From Lucifuga dentata (lineage: Eukaryota; Chordata; Actinopteri; Ophidiiformes; Bythitidae): a stretch of DNA of 64,000 nucleotides. The stretch lies in the NCBI GenBank assembly GCA_014773175.1, contig VXCM01003537.1:6427-70426 (forward strand). Reading direction: 5' to 3'. Below the pieces are notes generated by a model, which did no database searches, was not told the DNA's origin, and saw only the letters and a program-made list of their open reading frames with translations. Below are positions 32,641-44,945 of the stretch, piece by piece. Both the position numbers and the translations under genes were made by a program. Numbering within the stretch: the first letter of the stretch is position 1; every line of letters starts with the position of its first letter.

Positions 32641-34472
32641 ACACGCAAACCCCGTGAGATTTTCTGCAGATTAGCACCAATTATAACTCCCACAGTGTCG
32701 CCCCGCTCCTCAGGAACTGCGTCTCCTCCACGCGTAAAACCACATACCGGCGTTTACGTGTCCCACTTAGACTCGCGCGGTCAGACCGGCGATGTCTTGT
32801 TTTAGCAGCCTGGTTATATCCGTGAGAAGCTCCAGAAAACATTCACAACAGGTGTTTTCTTACTTTCCTTTCAGCCCGCCCGGGATGATGGAGTGTGCGG
32901 ACGGGCGCTCAGCGGCAGCGCTGACATGTCAGATCAATCATCACTCACTTAGCGAGCTGCCGAGTGGAAAAAACACAAAAGTCTATTTTAAACAAGTTTG
33001 CTACAGCTGCGATGCGTTAAAAAAAAAAAAAAAAAAAAAGCTTCCGTCTCTTAAAAACGCACCATGTGCTCCAAAGTCGATAAATCCAAAGTTAAACCCT
33101 AAAAAACACCCGTTTTCTTTTAACTTTCCAAACCGTTTGTGCGTAAACGTGCCATCTGGTGCGTAAAAGGTTCCGGCGAGTTGAAGTTGGTGCGGCGTCC
33201 GCTTCAGTTTGAGCGTTTCGAAGAAGCAGCAGGAGTTTGGTTGAGTTGGTGCTGCAGCGGAGCAGCAGGAGAGGAGAAGAGGAGGGGAGGAGGAGAGGAG
33301 GAGAGGAGGAGGGAAGGGANGCGGAGCAGCAGGAGAGGAGAAGAGGAGGGGAGGAGGAGAGGAGGAGAGGAGGAGGGAAGGGAAGAGGGCGGCGCACTGT
33401 CCAGTCTGTCCTGGCAAGCATGGAAGTCCATTCCTGCCAGGAAAACTTAGGAAACATTCAGGAAAGATTTTTTTTGAAGTTAGAAAATATCAAAGTAAAC
33501 AATAAAAGTTAATTTTTTTCAATTATAACTCATCAAAAAGTTTTTACCAAATGGAAATTATGACTTCCTGTCTAAACACAAGGTAACTGAAAATTTTGCA
33601 GTTGATTCTCAGGATTTCAATAATCTGAATCAAATTGTTCACCCAATATCTCATAATTTGATTTGGACTTAATAAATACGAATCAATAATTTTGACTTAC
33701 AGTAAATATTTTTATTTGTATAATTTCTACTTTAACTCTTTAATTCTTACTGGCAGGAATGAGCTCCATTTTTTCTTCACTCATGTCTTGAGATTTTTAA
33801 CTCATTCTTTTGTTTACAGATGCAAATTTACTGTATAACTGGCTGATCTCATCAACACAGTTCCAGCTGTTCCATGAATAAATCTGTGATATCTGACTTT
33901 ACGTCACTTGTCCAGTACTAAACAACAAAGAGACAAACTTAATGACATGCTTGTGATGAAAAAAACTTGACTTTAGTGGGCTGATAACGTCGCTCTGTTT
34001 CTGCTGGATGTCAATAAGTCAGCAGTTGTTTGCTGACATATAGGAACAACTTTAAAACCCAACAACATGTGAGCACTTGTGTGTCAATTAACATGTTTTG
34101 AAGTTCTTCTGCCACCTAGTGGCCAAAAACTGAGTTATGCAAAAAAGGGGGGATACGTAAGAAAATAAAGTATGTAAACTGCGCTTCAGGAGTCTACAAC
34201 CATGAACATTCCTAAAGAAAAACACAGAGGACATGACCCCGTGTGTTTGATGGTAGCGTCCACTAATTAAATGTGGGCAGCAGCTCCCCCCCTCCTCCCT
34301 CCTCCCGTCCTCAGAGAACACAGGAATGTGGACGCCTCCAACCACAGAGCATGCGTGGGGTCAGCAGGGCAACAATTTGAGAGTGTTACTGTGTGAAGAG
34401 GATGACGCTTCATCATTCCTGCTGTTTTTATTTCCTTTCCAGCCATTCGCCATATGGTTGCCTGTACTGGAG

Positions 34473-34476
<4 letters not shown>

Positions 34477-34523
<47 letters not shown>
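34477..34523. repeat. (GA)n microsatellite
   Basis: About 22 uninterrupted ag units between tspan12 and ing3. Confidence 0.95.
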
Positions 34524-34525
<2 letters not shown>

Positions 34526-34983
34526 CAGATTGCAGCCTGTGTTGAACTTCAAAACATCAGCAGTGAGAGGGGAGTATAATTTTGCATATTTGGGAGACAT
34601 TTAGTTGCTATAACAGAATAAGGCACAGTATGTTTATGATGCATTTCTGCCTAAAATGAACTTTAAATGTGAGACAAAGGTAAAAAAAAAATTAAATAAA
34701 TAACTGGAAAAAATGGTGTATTTAGTATTGCTATTGTCACATAATCCCATCTGTACAAAGTCTGACTATGTTTCATATGGAACTGGGTTGTAGAAATTCA
34801 TATTTTATGAGCTTATTTCATGTTTAAAAAGGAAATTCTTACTCTGCATACTCCATTTGTCATATATGACATCATGCTTATTTTTCTTTTTTTAATGTAC
34901 AACTTACTCTGGTTTAATATTCTGGGATTTCTTTAGGGACTTTTTTTGCAATCAGTCAAGTTTTCGGACATATTCCCTTACAA

Positions 34984-35143
34984 ACTACAAATCCCATAAA
35001 ACATTTGTTCTGCGCCTACAAATTAAAGTCAGTCTTTGCTTGAACCAATCAAATCGCAGAACGCAGCTTGCGTCACGTTTTCTGACCTCAATGTTCAGGA
35101 GTATTTTTTTCTGAGCGAGACAGTGGCTGGCGGCGCCATATTG
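34984..35143 (+). promoter_or_regulatory. ing3: Candidate ing3 promoter motifs
   Basis: ACTACAAATCCCA at 34984-34996 resembles the ZNF143/Staf core, CCAAT lies at 35045-35049, and GGCGCCATATTG at 35132-35143 matches the YY1-type CAATATGGCG element in reverse, often found just at transcription starts. These lie within 210 bp of the ing3 ATG, no TATA box is evident, and the arrangement fits a housekeeping promoter. The motifs are seen; function is inferred. Confidence 0.5.
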
Positions 35144-35192
35144 AAAGAAACAAATTGTATTATTAAACGGTTAAAACGTCAAATTTAACAAC

Positions 35193-35220
35193 ATGTTATA
35201 CTTGGAAGACTATCTCGAAA
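35193..35220 (+). CDS. ing3: ing3 coding exon 1
   Basis: ATG at 35193 (aacaacATGTTA), nine codons MLYLEDYLE plus one base; donor A|gtgagt. The start matches the family N-terminus exactly. Confidence 0.95.
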
Positions 35221-38200
35221 GTGAGTAACCGGTTCTTATAATTCACCATTGGCGGTTTTTGCGTATATTGTGCGTTAAATTCGCGTTATTGCTTGTCTGT
35301 TGGTCTCCGGCTGTTAGCCTAGCCATGCTAGCAGGTTAATGGCTTTTTCTTCTCCTGGCAGTGATCGAGCAGCTACCCATGGATCTCCGCGACAGGTTTA
35401 CGGAAATGAGGGAGATGGACCTGCAGGTTCAAAGTATGTACGGCATGATGAGACGAGCAGCTAACCGTAACTAGCTGCATTCTGCTGACATGCTAAACAA
35501 ACTATGATAAAACGGTCATGGTTTGCAATTAATACAATGTACACAATCTCTGTCGCGTTTCATACAACAGTTTAAGCATGTCAACATTATTAGCCGCCAT
35601 GCTATCTGTGTGATTAGCATACAAGCTAACTGGTTAACGTGTTGTCAGGCAGCAATAAGAATAGTTCAACTATTATTATGCTTCACCTAGTTATATTTTA
35701 GCAAATGGCTACTTATTGTCCAAAATAATTAAAAATTACGAGTAGAAAGGGGAATAGATTGTTATGAAGTTTCGTGAAATTATTCTACCTTCTGTAGTAA
35801 TACTAGTAGCAGAACATTGTTCCAATATAAAAACAAGTTGTTTTTTGTTCTACCTCCTGGCATATTATAATTATTATTAATATTATTATTATTATTATTA
35901 TACTGTTAATATTATTGTTGTTGTTGTTTCTTTTTTTTTTTAAAGAAAGATGTGTCAGTGGGTTGCTGATAAAGATGTACCCAACAGGATACTTGTTTTT
36001 TTTTCATGATTTTTGTTTGTTTGTTTTGTTTTGTTTTGTTTGGGCTTTTTCATTTGCTTAGTTTTTAATTTTCTGTCATTCTTGGGACATTTCTTATATT
36101 GTTGATTATAACAGCATTGTTTGCTTCTGTCTTCCTGTTCAGATGCCACAGACCAGCTGGAACAGAAGGTGATTGAGTTCTTTGTAAATGCAAAGAAGAA
36201 CAAACCAGAATGGAGGGAAGAACAGATGGAGGTTATCAAAAAGGTAAATTACAAATGTTTAACATTCATTCTGATTCTACATAGGCATTGTCTTCAAATA
36301 GGAGGAAGGCTTGTACATTAACTTTAAGTTTTAAGTTGTCTTTATTACTTATGGAGCCAAATGACAGAACACATTCATCATTAGTTACTGTTTCAGTAGT
36401 TCTGTCATCTTAAAGCCTTTTTAAAGATTCCTGATTGTGATAACAAAGAGTGTATTTTATTTTTATGTCTTAATGTCTCTGTCTTGTTTCAGGATTATTA
36501 CAAGGCTTTGGAAGATGCAGATGAGAAAGTACAGCTGGCCAATCAAATTTATGATCTGGTGAGTAAAAGCTGTTGCCCTCCTAATCATCCTATTAAAGAA
36601 ATCTCTCAGATGTCAGCATTCAGCTTGTGGCCAGCCCCACTTTGAGACCAGCACCCTTCTTTTTGGCAAAGTTCTCAGTCAGCTGGGTTTATGGTTTTGG
36701 GTGACAAACCCGCCATCACTTTAAACTTGTGTTGGGTTCGCTGTGACAACAGACTTAACGACCCTGCCAACGAACAATCTTTAAAATAAACATGCCATCT
36801 CTCATGCCAAGGCAAGCAATTACTATGATGAATAAAAAGGGTTTTTCTCAACTGTTAAATGTTTTCACATTTGATGTACTGCATGTAAATATTTTTTTAA
36901 ATCATGTATTCAGATATTCAGAAATTAGTCTTTTTTTTCTTTTTCTTTGGCTCTGTAATCAATTCCCTTATCAGTGCTTGTTATTAAAGGGTCATACCAC
37001 CGATTTTGCATGTTTGAGCCTATTATATTCAGTTTTCATGCACATAATGTTACTGACAATCATTTCCCAAAGTATACTACTGGCACAGTGAATTAAAAAT
37101 GTTTTTCCTACCTTCCAGAAGGTCATTGTTTTCAGTTCATTCTGTACGCTATTAAAATCAACTTGTTGATACTTGAAAGTTTCTTGGGATAGGTAATCCA
37201 TCATCACTAACAAGACGTGTATTCAGTTTTTTTTAGAAGTTACGTAATTTTACTGTTTAAGCTCAATAAAAAGTGTGGAGTGAATGTATGCCTCCACCGG
37301 GGAATATAGTCCCAAAAGAAGACCTGCGTTTCTGGAAAAATTTAAAGGACCATGACTTCATAAGGCTGCATAACTATTAGCAGGAGAAACATGGATTTTT
37401 AAGGTGGGTGTATTGCTTGAATATTTGATTTTGAAAGATTAAGAGATTTAGCAAAATATCAGGAAAGCTGAAATACTGTTTTATGCTTTGGGAAATGATT
37501 GTCAGTAAGATAACATTTATGGAAATTGAGTATATTAGGCTCTAACATGCAAAATGGCTGGTATGGTACTTTAAATACCTAAGATGGATGAAACTATGAC
37601 TGATGTTAGGTAAAGGGTTCAGTGTTCTGGGTTATGTCGTTCAGTCACCACTAGATGGCAGTCACATGCTTTATATCAATGAGAAACTTTTCCAAGGAGA
37701 TGCTTGAAATGTAAAGACCTGCTATTCATTAATTACCATGTTCATCAATAATATTTGTAGTGATTCATCAGTTATTGACAAATAACATCTGAAACTGTCT
37801 TAAGTGCCATTTTAGCTGCTTAAAACACACTTAGCCCACATCCTCACTCTTTATGTACCACTTACTTTGACTGCTGGCTTGTCTAACTTATATTTTTATA
37901 CGAATGGCTTCTTGTGAGCTTTAAGTAGCTTTGCTGTGCTGACTGATCCGACAGAAACCTGATGGATGGACGTGTCCCTTGTTCCGTCCTGAGTTGTTTC
38001 CGTTTGTGTTTCAGGTGGATCGTCACCTGAGGAAACTGGATCAGGAGCTGGCTAAGTTTAAGATGGAACTGGAGGCCGACAACGCCGGCATAACCGAGAT
38101 CCTGGAGAGACGTAAGACAGCCGCAGATCTGAAAGCAAAGCAATCAAGACGCCTCACCATTTCTGTGTTATTTTTAATTTCTGTTATTTTAGAGACATGG

Positions 38201-40433
38201 TGCGGTTTAGTTTCAGTTTTCTCTGTTTAGAAGTTCTCATTTCGCTCTTTCTTTTTTTTTTTTTCCAGGATCTTTAGAAATGGACAGTCCCTCTCAGCCC
38301 GTCAACAACCACCANGGGGGGGGGGGTTTCCTGCCTGTTGTCGGGTTTGACAGGTGATTCTTTGTGTCATCACAGAGAGGAAGTACAGCGCGCCGACACA
38401 CCACACTACAGAGCACATCCCAGAGAAGAAGTTCAAGTCAGAAGCTCTGCTGTCCACGCTCACCTCAGATGCCTCCAAGGAGAACACGCCAGGTGAAGAG
38501 CCACTGCACGTCACGCTGACTCACACACGGTTCACCCACACAGTCCTCACATCATCTCTAACTGCTTTTCCTCTGCAGGCTGCCGGACAAACAACACGTC
38601 ATCGTCCACCAACAACGTCTACAGCGTGAACTCCTCTCAGCCGCTGGCCTCCTACAACCTGAGCTCGCTGCCGGCGGGGCCTGGGGCCGGCGCCGGCGCT
38701 ATCACCATGGCTGCTGCACAGGCTGTTCAGGCTACAGCACAGGTAGGAACACACTGTCAACTACACACGCTTAAAATAGGATTTGAAAATGTGGATATAA
38801 TATGTAAATATGAAACCTGGCTATGCGTCGTCATCGTGGTTTTGTGTTTGTGCAGATGAAGGAGGGCAGGAGGACGTCCAGCCTGAAGGCCAGCTACGAG
38901 GCCATCAAGAACAACGACTTCCAGCTCGGCAGAGAGTTTTCTTTGTCCCGGGACTCGACAGGCTACTCCTCCTCCTCCTCCTCCTCCGCTCTGGCCTCCA
39001 CCCTCACCCAGACCCTGAACCCCGCCGCCACCTCCGACTCCAGGGGCCGCAAGTCCAAGTAAGACAGCTGTGTATCGCCAATATGTCAGCCTCTCCGATG
39101 CTGTGACGTGAGAACATGTTGAAAGAGTTGTGACTGGCCCCTGCTGGAGTTTAAGACGAGTGAAACCAAGTTTTATCAGTGTTAAGCAGAAAAATCTGTC
39201 CTCATCTGAGTGTAATGTGTGTTAAAGTAAAAAGATCCACTTTCTGATTTTGTTCAAAACCAGCAAAAAAAAAAACTCCACCAAAAACAAAAAAACACTC
39301 CAGCCAGAGTATATTTCAGCTTAAATCCAAGCATTTTGGTGTTTTATCTTCTGTCCTCCTTTGCCTTTCAGAAGCAGCATCAAGTCTTCCAATCATCAGT
39401 CATCTTCATCATCGTCCTCTTCATCGTTGTCGTCGTGCTCTTCATCTTCAGCTCTCGCCCAGGAGCTTTCCCAGCAGGTTTCGGTGCTGCCCGAAGCTGA
39501 GGCCAACAGCCAGGTAGACTGGACCTACGACCCCAACGAGCCCCGCTACTGCATCTGTAACCAGGTACACACACACACACACACACACACACTGCTCATG
39601 TTCAGATGTATGACTAAAAGATGGAATAAGTTTTGCAGGATAAATAGTTCCTAAAGTTGCTGTTGCAGTTTCATTTTTGTAAATCGATAAATTTTTACAC
39701 AAATATCATTTCTGAACGTTGAATGCAGCTCAGAGTCGAGTTTCACATCAGCAGCAGGATTTTGTAATTATAGGGAAATTTTGGCTGCATTCGATTTTCT
39801 TTTCAAAATAAATATAAAAAAATCATTTTTATTTATAAGGATGTAATTTAAAAAACCTGCTAAACTCTAAAGTGTAATTAACATGTATTTTAGTGTTTCT
39901 GGTTTTGATTATTCATGTAATTAGTTGTGTATAAATCCTTAAACATCATCATTATCACAAAAATTTACATTTGTAACGGCAATATTCAACATGAACTCCT
40001 TTAATCTTCTGCAGGTTTCTTACGGAGAAATGGTCGGCTGTGATAACACGGATGTAAGTTTCATCTTTGTTACTTCATGAAACGGTTATGGATTAGATCA
40101 GTTATTCAATAAAAGTTCTCAGTACTTGTTATTGCTTTTTGCTCTGATTCATCTTGTTGGAAGTTGAATAACTAATTTAAATATTGCAAATACAAAAAAA
40201 AAGTTGAAGTTGGGAGATTTGTCATTATTTTTTAACAGATTATATATAAAATTTACAGCTTTTTCGTTAATGAAACGTAAACTCTGAGCGTCAAACCGGA
40301 TCTTTTTTCTCTCCAGTGTCCAATTGAGTGGTTCCATTACGGCTGCGTTGGCCTGACGGAGGCGCCGAAGGGGAAGTGGTATTGCCCTCAGTGCACGGCG
40401 GCCATGAAGAGGCGCGGCAGCAGACACAAATAG
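35193..40433 (+). CDS. ing3: ing3 (inhibitor of growth 3), 12 coding exons; exon 6 interrupted by a gap
   Basis: Nuclear subunit of the NuA4/TIP60 histone acetyltransferase complex; its C-terminal PHD finger reads H3K4me3. Exons: 35193-35220, 35362-35433, 36143-36243, 36493-36558, 38015-38111, 38269-about 38314 (gap), 38376-38492, 38579-38742, 38856-39058, 39372-39564, 40015-40053, 40317-40433. The first about 105 residues form the helical ING domain (MLYLEDYLE..., [16 protein letters not shown]-type coiled coil). The middle is a Ser-rich linker with [20 protein letters not shown]. The PHD finger [14 protein letters not shown]...[10 protein letters not shown]...WYCPQC has the C4HC3 ligands, and the end is KRRGSRHK. 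The known coding length is 1243 nt; human is 1257, so about 15-40 nt are lost at the N. Otherwise intact. Confidence 0.96.
35362..35433 (+). CDS. ing3: ing3 coding exon 2
   Basis: Acceptor tctcctggcag, donor CAAA|gtatgt, 72 bp: [20 protein letters not shown] then LQVQ. First helix of the ING domain. Confidence 0.96.
36143..36243 (+). CDS. ing3: ing3 coding exon 3
   Basis: Acceptor cttcctgttcag, donor AAG|gtaaat, 101 bp. It encodes [20 protein letters not shown] and [14 protein letters not shown] of the ING coiled coil. Confidence 0.96.
36493..36558 (+). CDS. ing3: ing3 coding exon 4
   Basis: Acceptor tcttgtttcag, donor CTG|gtgagt, 22 codons [20 protein letters not shown] then DL. Identical or nearly so to the mammalian segment. 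Confidence 0.97.
36984..37574 (+). mobile_element. TTAA-flanked MITE, subfamily A, full copy in ing3
   Basis: TTAAAGGGTCATACC to GGTATGGTACTTTAA, 591 bp, in ing3 intron 4. It includes the internal block 'tttaaaggaccatgacttcataagg' that echoes the terminal motif. Confidence 0.8.
38015..38111 (+). CDS. ing3: ing3 coding exon 5
   Basis: Acceptor gtttgtgtttcag, donor AGAC|gtaaga, 97 bp: [32 protein letters not shown]. End of the ING domain helix. Confidence 0.97.
38269..38314 (+). CDS. ing3: ing3 coding exon 6, 3' end lost in a gap
   Basis: Acceptor tttttttttccag, then the [16 protein letters not shown] segment until the N at 38315, which is followed by a poly-G run. The donor and the family segment between NNHH and the K-RKY start of the next exon are absent, so the exon is truncated by the assembly, not by mutation. 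Confidence 0.85.
38376..38492 (+). CDS. ing3: ing3 coding exon 7
   Basis: Acceptor gtcatcacag, donor CCAG|gtgaag, 117 bp: [20 protein letters not shown] then [18 protein letters not shown]. Confidence 0.93.
38579..38742 (+). CDS. ing3: ing3 coding exon 8
   Basis: Acceptor ttttcctctgcag, donor CAG|gtagga, 164 bp. It has a Thr/Asn/Ser-rich start, [14 protein letters not shown], a Gly/Ala run ([20 protein letters not shown]) and phase 0 out. Confidence 0.94.
38856..39058 (+). CDS. ing3: ing3 coding exon 9
   Basis: Acceptor gtttgtgcag, donor TCCAA|gtaaga. It encodes [20 protein letters not shown] and [20 protein letters not shown], with an (S)n run from a TCC repeat. Confidence 0.95.
39372..39564 (+). 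CDS. ing3: ing3 coding exon 10
   Basis: Acceptor tttgcctttcag, donor CAG|gtacac followed at once by (CA)n. It encodes a poly-Ser region, then [20 protein letters not shown], the start of the PHD finger. Confidence 0.95.
40015..40053 (+). CDS. ing3: ing3 coding exon 11 (39 bp micro-exon)
   Basis: Acceptor taatcttctgcag, donor GAT|gtaagt, 13 codons [13 protein letters not shown] inside the PHD finger, including zinc-ligand Cys and histone-pocket residues. Confidence 0.96.
40317..40433 (+). CDS. ing3: ing3 coding exon 12, end of PHD finger
   Basis: Acceptor cttttttctctccag; encodes [26 protein letters not shown] and [11 protein letters not shown], then TAG at 40431-40433. Confidence 0.97.
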   Translation, partial: CPIEWFHYGCVGLTEAPKGKWYCPQCTAAMKRRGSRHK

Positions 40434-41665
40434 AGCCTCCAAACAGACACAATCACTCATCCCAGCAGAGGTCAGAGGTCAACAGAGGAGTTTATGCAGG
40501 CTGAGATGATGTTTTTTTAAAAAGGACGTTAAAACTTTGTGCTGGAGGATTAGAGACAGAAGGCTGACTTCTAAGACGAGACAGGAAAAAAAACAGTTTA
40601 CAACCACGAATGTAACGTCTGATTCCTCCTCAGAATTTAAACCGCCCCGCCCGGCAACAGCAGCATTAGCATGTTTGATCAAAGACAAAACAAACTAAAG
40701 AATTTAAAACGACAAAACGAGGACAAAAAAAAGAAACGCGTCTTATTAATAAATCATCCTTCATCATCATCATAACGGTCAGCATTAATCTTATTACACC
40801 TTTAACTCAGCGTCCATGTGTCAGCGGAGCATTCCTCTTTCAGGCCACACACACACTGAGCTCACCTGTGTGTCCACTCAGCCTTTTACATGCCAGAGGT
40901 CAGAGGTCAACTTGTTGTGTCATACGCCTGCTTACATACGCAGAGGCTGCCTGAAGGAGAGGAAGAGTCATTTTTGAGAAGATTTTCCTTCCGTTCCTCA
41001 CTGCTTCCATTACGAATGTTATTAAAAAAAAAGAGAAATCACACAAAAAATATTAACTTACAGATGAGGATTTTTCAACTAACTGAGTTTTAAGATTAAT
41101 GTGATCCTAAAAACAAAGATTAAATGTTTCCTCACAGCAGTGAAGAATCTGACTTAAGTCTCATTTTATTGTAGAATTTTTACGTATTTCGTCAGACTTG
41201 TGCATTTTTCAGATACGATGTGAACGTCAAAGTTTAATATGAAGTTTAGTTGTGAGATAAAAAGCCAAAACATCAGAATCCATAAAGAATTCAGATCTTT
41301 TCTGACTTTAATCTCAGGATTTGAGCTCCTGATCCTTCTCAGTATGAAAATGACCCACTGTGACTGAAAAAAAAACAAAAAAACAAAGCAGGAAGTGGAC
41401 GTTGGACTGAAACTACGGAAGCCCGACTGCTTCTCTTCGTGACTTTTGACTTTTGAAAAGCGAGATGAAATGTGACGTAGAAGACATGTTGCTTTTTAGC
41501 AGTTAGAATATAAAGTTTTTCAGAATGTACAGTGTAATAACAAAGTCATAGCTGAAGTGTGCATGTGTGCGCGTGCGTGTGTCACCATGGTTCTGCACTG
41601 ATGGTGTGTACATTTCCAGGGATTGTGGGAGAAGAAGTCCAATAAAATGATCTTTTGTTACTTTT
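40434..41665 (+). other. ing3: ing3 3' UTR (inferred)
   Basis: AT-rich sequence after the stop codon ending near AATAAA at 41641-41646 (gtccaataaaatgatctt). No repeats of note and no open frame with support. Confidence 0.6.
41641..41646 (+). promoter_or_regulatory. ing3: Candidate poly(A) signal of ing3
   Basis: AATAAA about 1.2 kb after the stop, followed within 30 bp by T/GT-rich sequence (cttttgttactttttgtat). Confidence 0.55.
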
Positions 41666-43057
41666 TGTATCTGATATTGTGTTATTTTTTTAGCAGAGCT
41701 GAAGTTCAGTTAAAGAAATCAATAAAAAAAACTTACTTCTCAAATTTGACAATAATTTAGGTAATAAAAAAGCCTAAATTAGCATTTTCTGGTTCAGTGA
41801 GGATTTATTTTCTCATATTTAAAACAGGAATGAAAAACAGTCGAAGAAAATTATGATTTCCAAATAAGGACAAAGTTCAATAATTATAAGCTTTCCGTCT
41901 CAAAATTTATGTAGGAAAAGTATTCTAAAATAGAAATATTCAAGTAGGAGCACCTCAAAATGGAACTAAAATACAGGGTGTCCCAAAAAAATGTATACAC
42001 ACTCTGAATGATATATAGGGCCTAGGAAAAAGGAAAAGTAAATTGGAATAAATCATATTTAATCCTGATCTATGCAAGAATAGAAGGAAAACTTTCTGAA
42101 ATGTAGAGAAGGAAAAAGTTTCTGAAATGAAATACCAGCAGTGTGTGTGTGAGAGAGAGAGAAAGAGAGATAGATCCACAAATAACTCCAGCCTCGTGGA
42201 GGTGGAGTGTGTGTGTGTGTGTGTGTGTGGACCTCCTACAGAGAGTGTGTNCTCCAGCCTCGTGGAGGTGGAGTGTGTGTGTGTGTGTGTGTGTGGACCT
42301 CCTACAGAGAGTGTGTGAGGAGTTTACAGCCTGCGGTGAATTCATGCGCAAAAATGGACCAAAAACACCAAGTCACTGAGTGTGTTTGTGAAGGAGTGTG
42401 TGAGTTTGGCTGTGTTTGATCCTGGTGTGAGTTTGGGTGTGTTTGATCGGAGGACGGACAGGAAATCTGACTACTGTGGAGGTTTTGTTTTTTTTGGGAT
42501 TTAACTCAAACCAGATGGACTCGGCGCTGCGGACACCAAACACTCCGCGACACTTTTAGTGCTTTCTACTTCAACTTTACGTGAATTTTCTAAAACTTTC
42601 ACCTTCCAGATCTTTACGGGAAGAAACGTTTTCAAACGCAGGCTCGGATCTAAACTCTTTATTCTGACGGTCCCGTTAAGGTCTGAGTGGAATTTTCATC
42701 CGCTGACGGGGAATTCTGCCCACCGAGGGAAGGAAAACTCAGGAAAAACACGCAGGACGCACGGTTTGTGGCGCACTTTGAATTCAGACAAACCGGAGGA
42801 TCTTTGCCTTTGAAGTGTCATATGTTCACGTGGAAAAAAACCCACATGATCCCACGGAGGAGCGGAGAAGATGCTGCTCGGTAGTTTGGAGCTCCAGTCC
42901 TCAGCGTCGCTGCGCGTCCCGGTGCTTCAGTCCAGATCCCGGAGCCGCTGCGCACAGAGCCTCCAGACAGAGGATGAGGAGTTTTTACGGCTGTGATGAA
43001 GAGTTTCTGGGAGGAAAACAGCTTGACCTGATGTAAAGTCTCTTCTAGTCTTCATAT
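41666..43057. other. ing3-cped1 intergenic region and cped1 leader
   Basis: Repeat-poor AT-rich start, a (GT)n pair around the N at 42251 caused by a 65-bp assembly duplication, then a GC-richer stretch (42550-43050) that probably includes the cped1 promoter and 5' UTR. No other gene seen. Confidence 0.5.
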
Positions 43058-43303
43058 ATGCGCCTGGCGGCTGCAGCAGGCCGGCTCTGTGTGCGGGAAG
43101 CGGGGATGCTGCTGCGCCGCAGGTCCGGTCTGCTGCTGCTGCTCGGGGTCGCGGTGTGTCTCTTCTACCAAACCCTGACGGTGACCCGGAACCGGCTCAA
43201 ATCCGGAGAACAACCGGCCAACAAGAAGCCACCAGACGGATTCCTGCTGGGTGATGACCGGAGGCTCGTTTCTGCGCTGGAAAGTTTCCAGAGAGAAAAA
43301 GAC
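43058..43303 (+). CDS. cped1: cped1 coding exon 1: signal anchor
   Basis: 82 codons from the first in-frame ATG; donor GAC|gtgagt. It encodes two candidate starts (MRLAAAAG and MLLRRRSG), then [20 protein letters not shown], a type II anchor or signal peptide preceded by arginines. The FYQTLT phrase is shared with human CPED1. Confidence 0.88.
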
Positions 43304-44909
43304 GTGAGTGACAAAACTTTACTTTCTTTGTGTTTAAGAAACTCAGACATATCATAATATCATCCCATCATAACATCATAACACCCATGTGTCCTTACTG
43401 TTCATTTTTATATTGAAGCTCAGCATCACTTCCTCTGTTTTTGAAGTATTTTAGCTCAGCTTAGAGACTCCAAAGCTCAAAGCATAAAAGTTTGCAGTTC
43501 TTTTTGTTCATATTTGGGTTTGTTTCAATTCTAAACCCAAATAAACCCAAAGTCAGCATGACTGTTAAACTTTCCAGACTAAACCATTCATGTTTTTAAG
43601 AAATTCTTTAAAAGTACAAAGGTACCACATTTATATATTCAAGTTTGATATAATAAAACCACCAATAATCTCTGTAATTTTTTTTTTCTGTAGGTAGGCC
43701 TAATTTGTAATTTGGTGTGTTTGAAAGCAAAGTTAGGGAACATTCACTCTGAAAATATTTTGTTTAGAAAACAAAACTTCTAACCAAAATTAGAATATTT
43801 TAAAAGCATATGGATATTGACATATACATGGATATTACTTTTCAGACTCAAATCTACTGATAAACTCAGCATGAATAATCAATAAGCTTTTTATTCCAGT
43901 AAAATTACCACCTTCTAACAGCAAATAAAGCCTTTAGACAGAGCAAAGCCTTTAAAAACCTTCAGAATAAAGTCTGAAAAGTATCTGTAGGTGGATCTGA
44001 TTTAATAACCCGTCCCGATGAATGTTCTGTCCCTGTGTGTTTTTAGCAGGAAGTGTGAGCGTTAAAATGATGGATTTCTGGATGGAGTTTGGTTTGGTTT
44101 CTCCAGTTTAAAGGACCATACTGGCCATTTTGCATGTTTGAGCCTAATATATTCAATTTTCATACATGTAACNTTAAAGGACCATACTGGCCATTTTGCA
44201 TGTTTGAGCCTAATATATTCAATTTTCATACATGTAACGGTACTGACAATCATTTCCCAAAGCATAGAGTGAATGTATGCCTCCACCGGGGAATATAGTC
44301 CCAAAAGAAGGCCTGCGTTTATGGAAAAATTTAAAGGACCGTGACTTCATAAGGCTGCGTAACTGTTAGCAGGAGAAACATGGATTTTTAAGGTGGGTGT
44401 ATCACTTGAATATTTGATTTAGAAAGATTAAGAGAGATTAGCAAAATATCAGGAAAGCTGAAATACGGTTTTATCCTTTAGGAAATGATTGTCAGTAACG
44501 TAACATGTATGAAAATTGAATATGTTAGGATCAAAATGTTAGGAAATGTTAGGATCATGCAAAATGTATGGTATGGTCCTTTAAGGTCAAAGCTGCTCCT
44601 GGCATTCATTGTTGGTGTATTTTTAGATGATGAGAGGACAGAGGAAAACCCGTTAGTCAGACAGGAAGGTTTTATTTTACTGCTACAGGATGATTGACAT
44701 CCATGTGGTCCAATCAAATCACGACATTCTGACTTTCCATCAGCCTCTTGGCTGCTGGTCTGAGTGTCTCCTGATATAAATATTCATCATGAATCAGCTG
44801 AGGATCCACTTCCTGACAGCTAACTGGTGTCTGAGCAGGCAGAATGACAGAATGACAGTTTGAGTGCTAATCTGTGCTTTAGACCTGAATCAAAACACAT
44901 ACACACACA

Positions 44910-44945
<36 letters not shown>

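Larger units (their letters stand above)
32641..35192. other. Divergent tspan12/ing3 intergenic region
   Basis: GC-rich with CpGs near 32690-32950 (possible tspan12 promoter), poly-A at 33019-33039, a GGA-rich repeat carrying a 63-bp assembly duplication around the N at 33320, a (GA)n tract at 34477-34523, then AT-rich sequence up to the ing3 promoter. No gene seen. Confidence 0.6.

Noticed and set aside
37883..38143. Minus-strand 86-codon frame
   Set aside because: Shadow of ing3 exon 5.
42815..43036. 73-codon open frame just upstream of cped1
   Set aside because: Lies in the GC-richer leader, ends before the cped1 ATG and shows no family similarity; probably 5' UTR.
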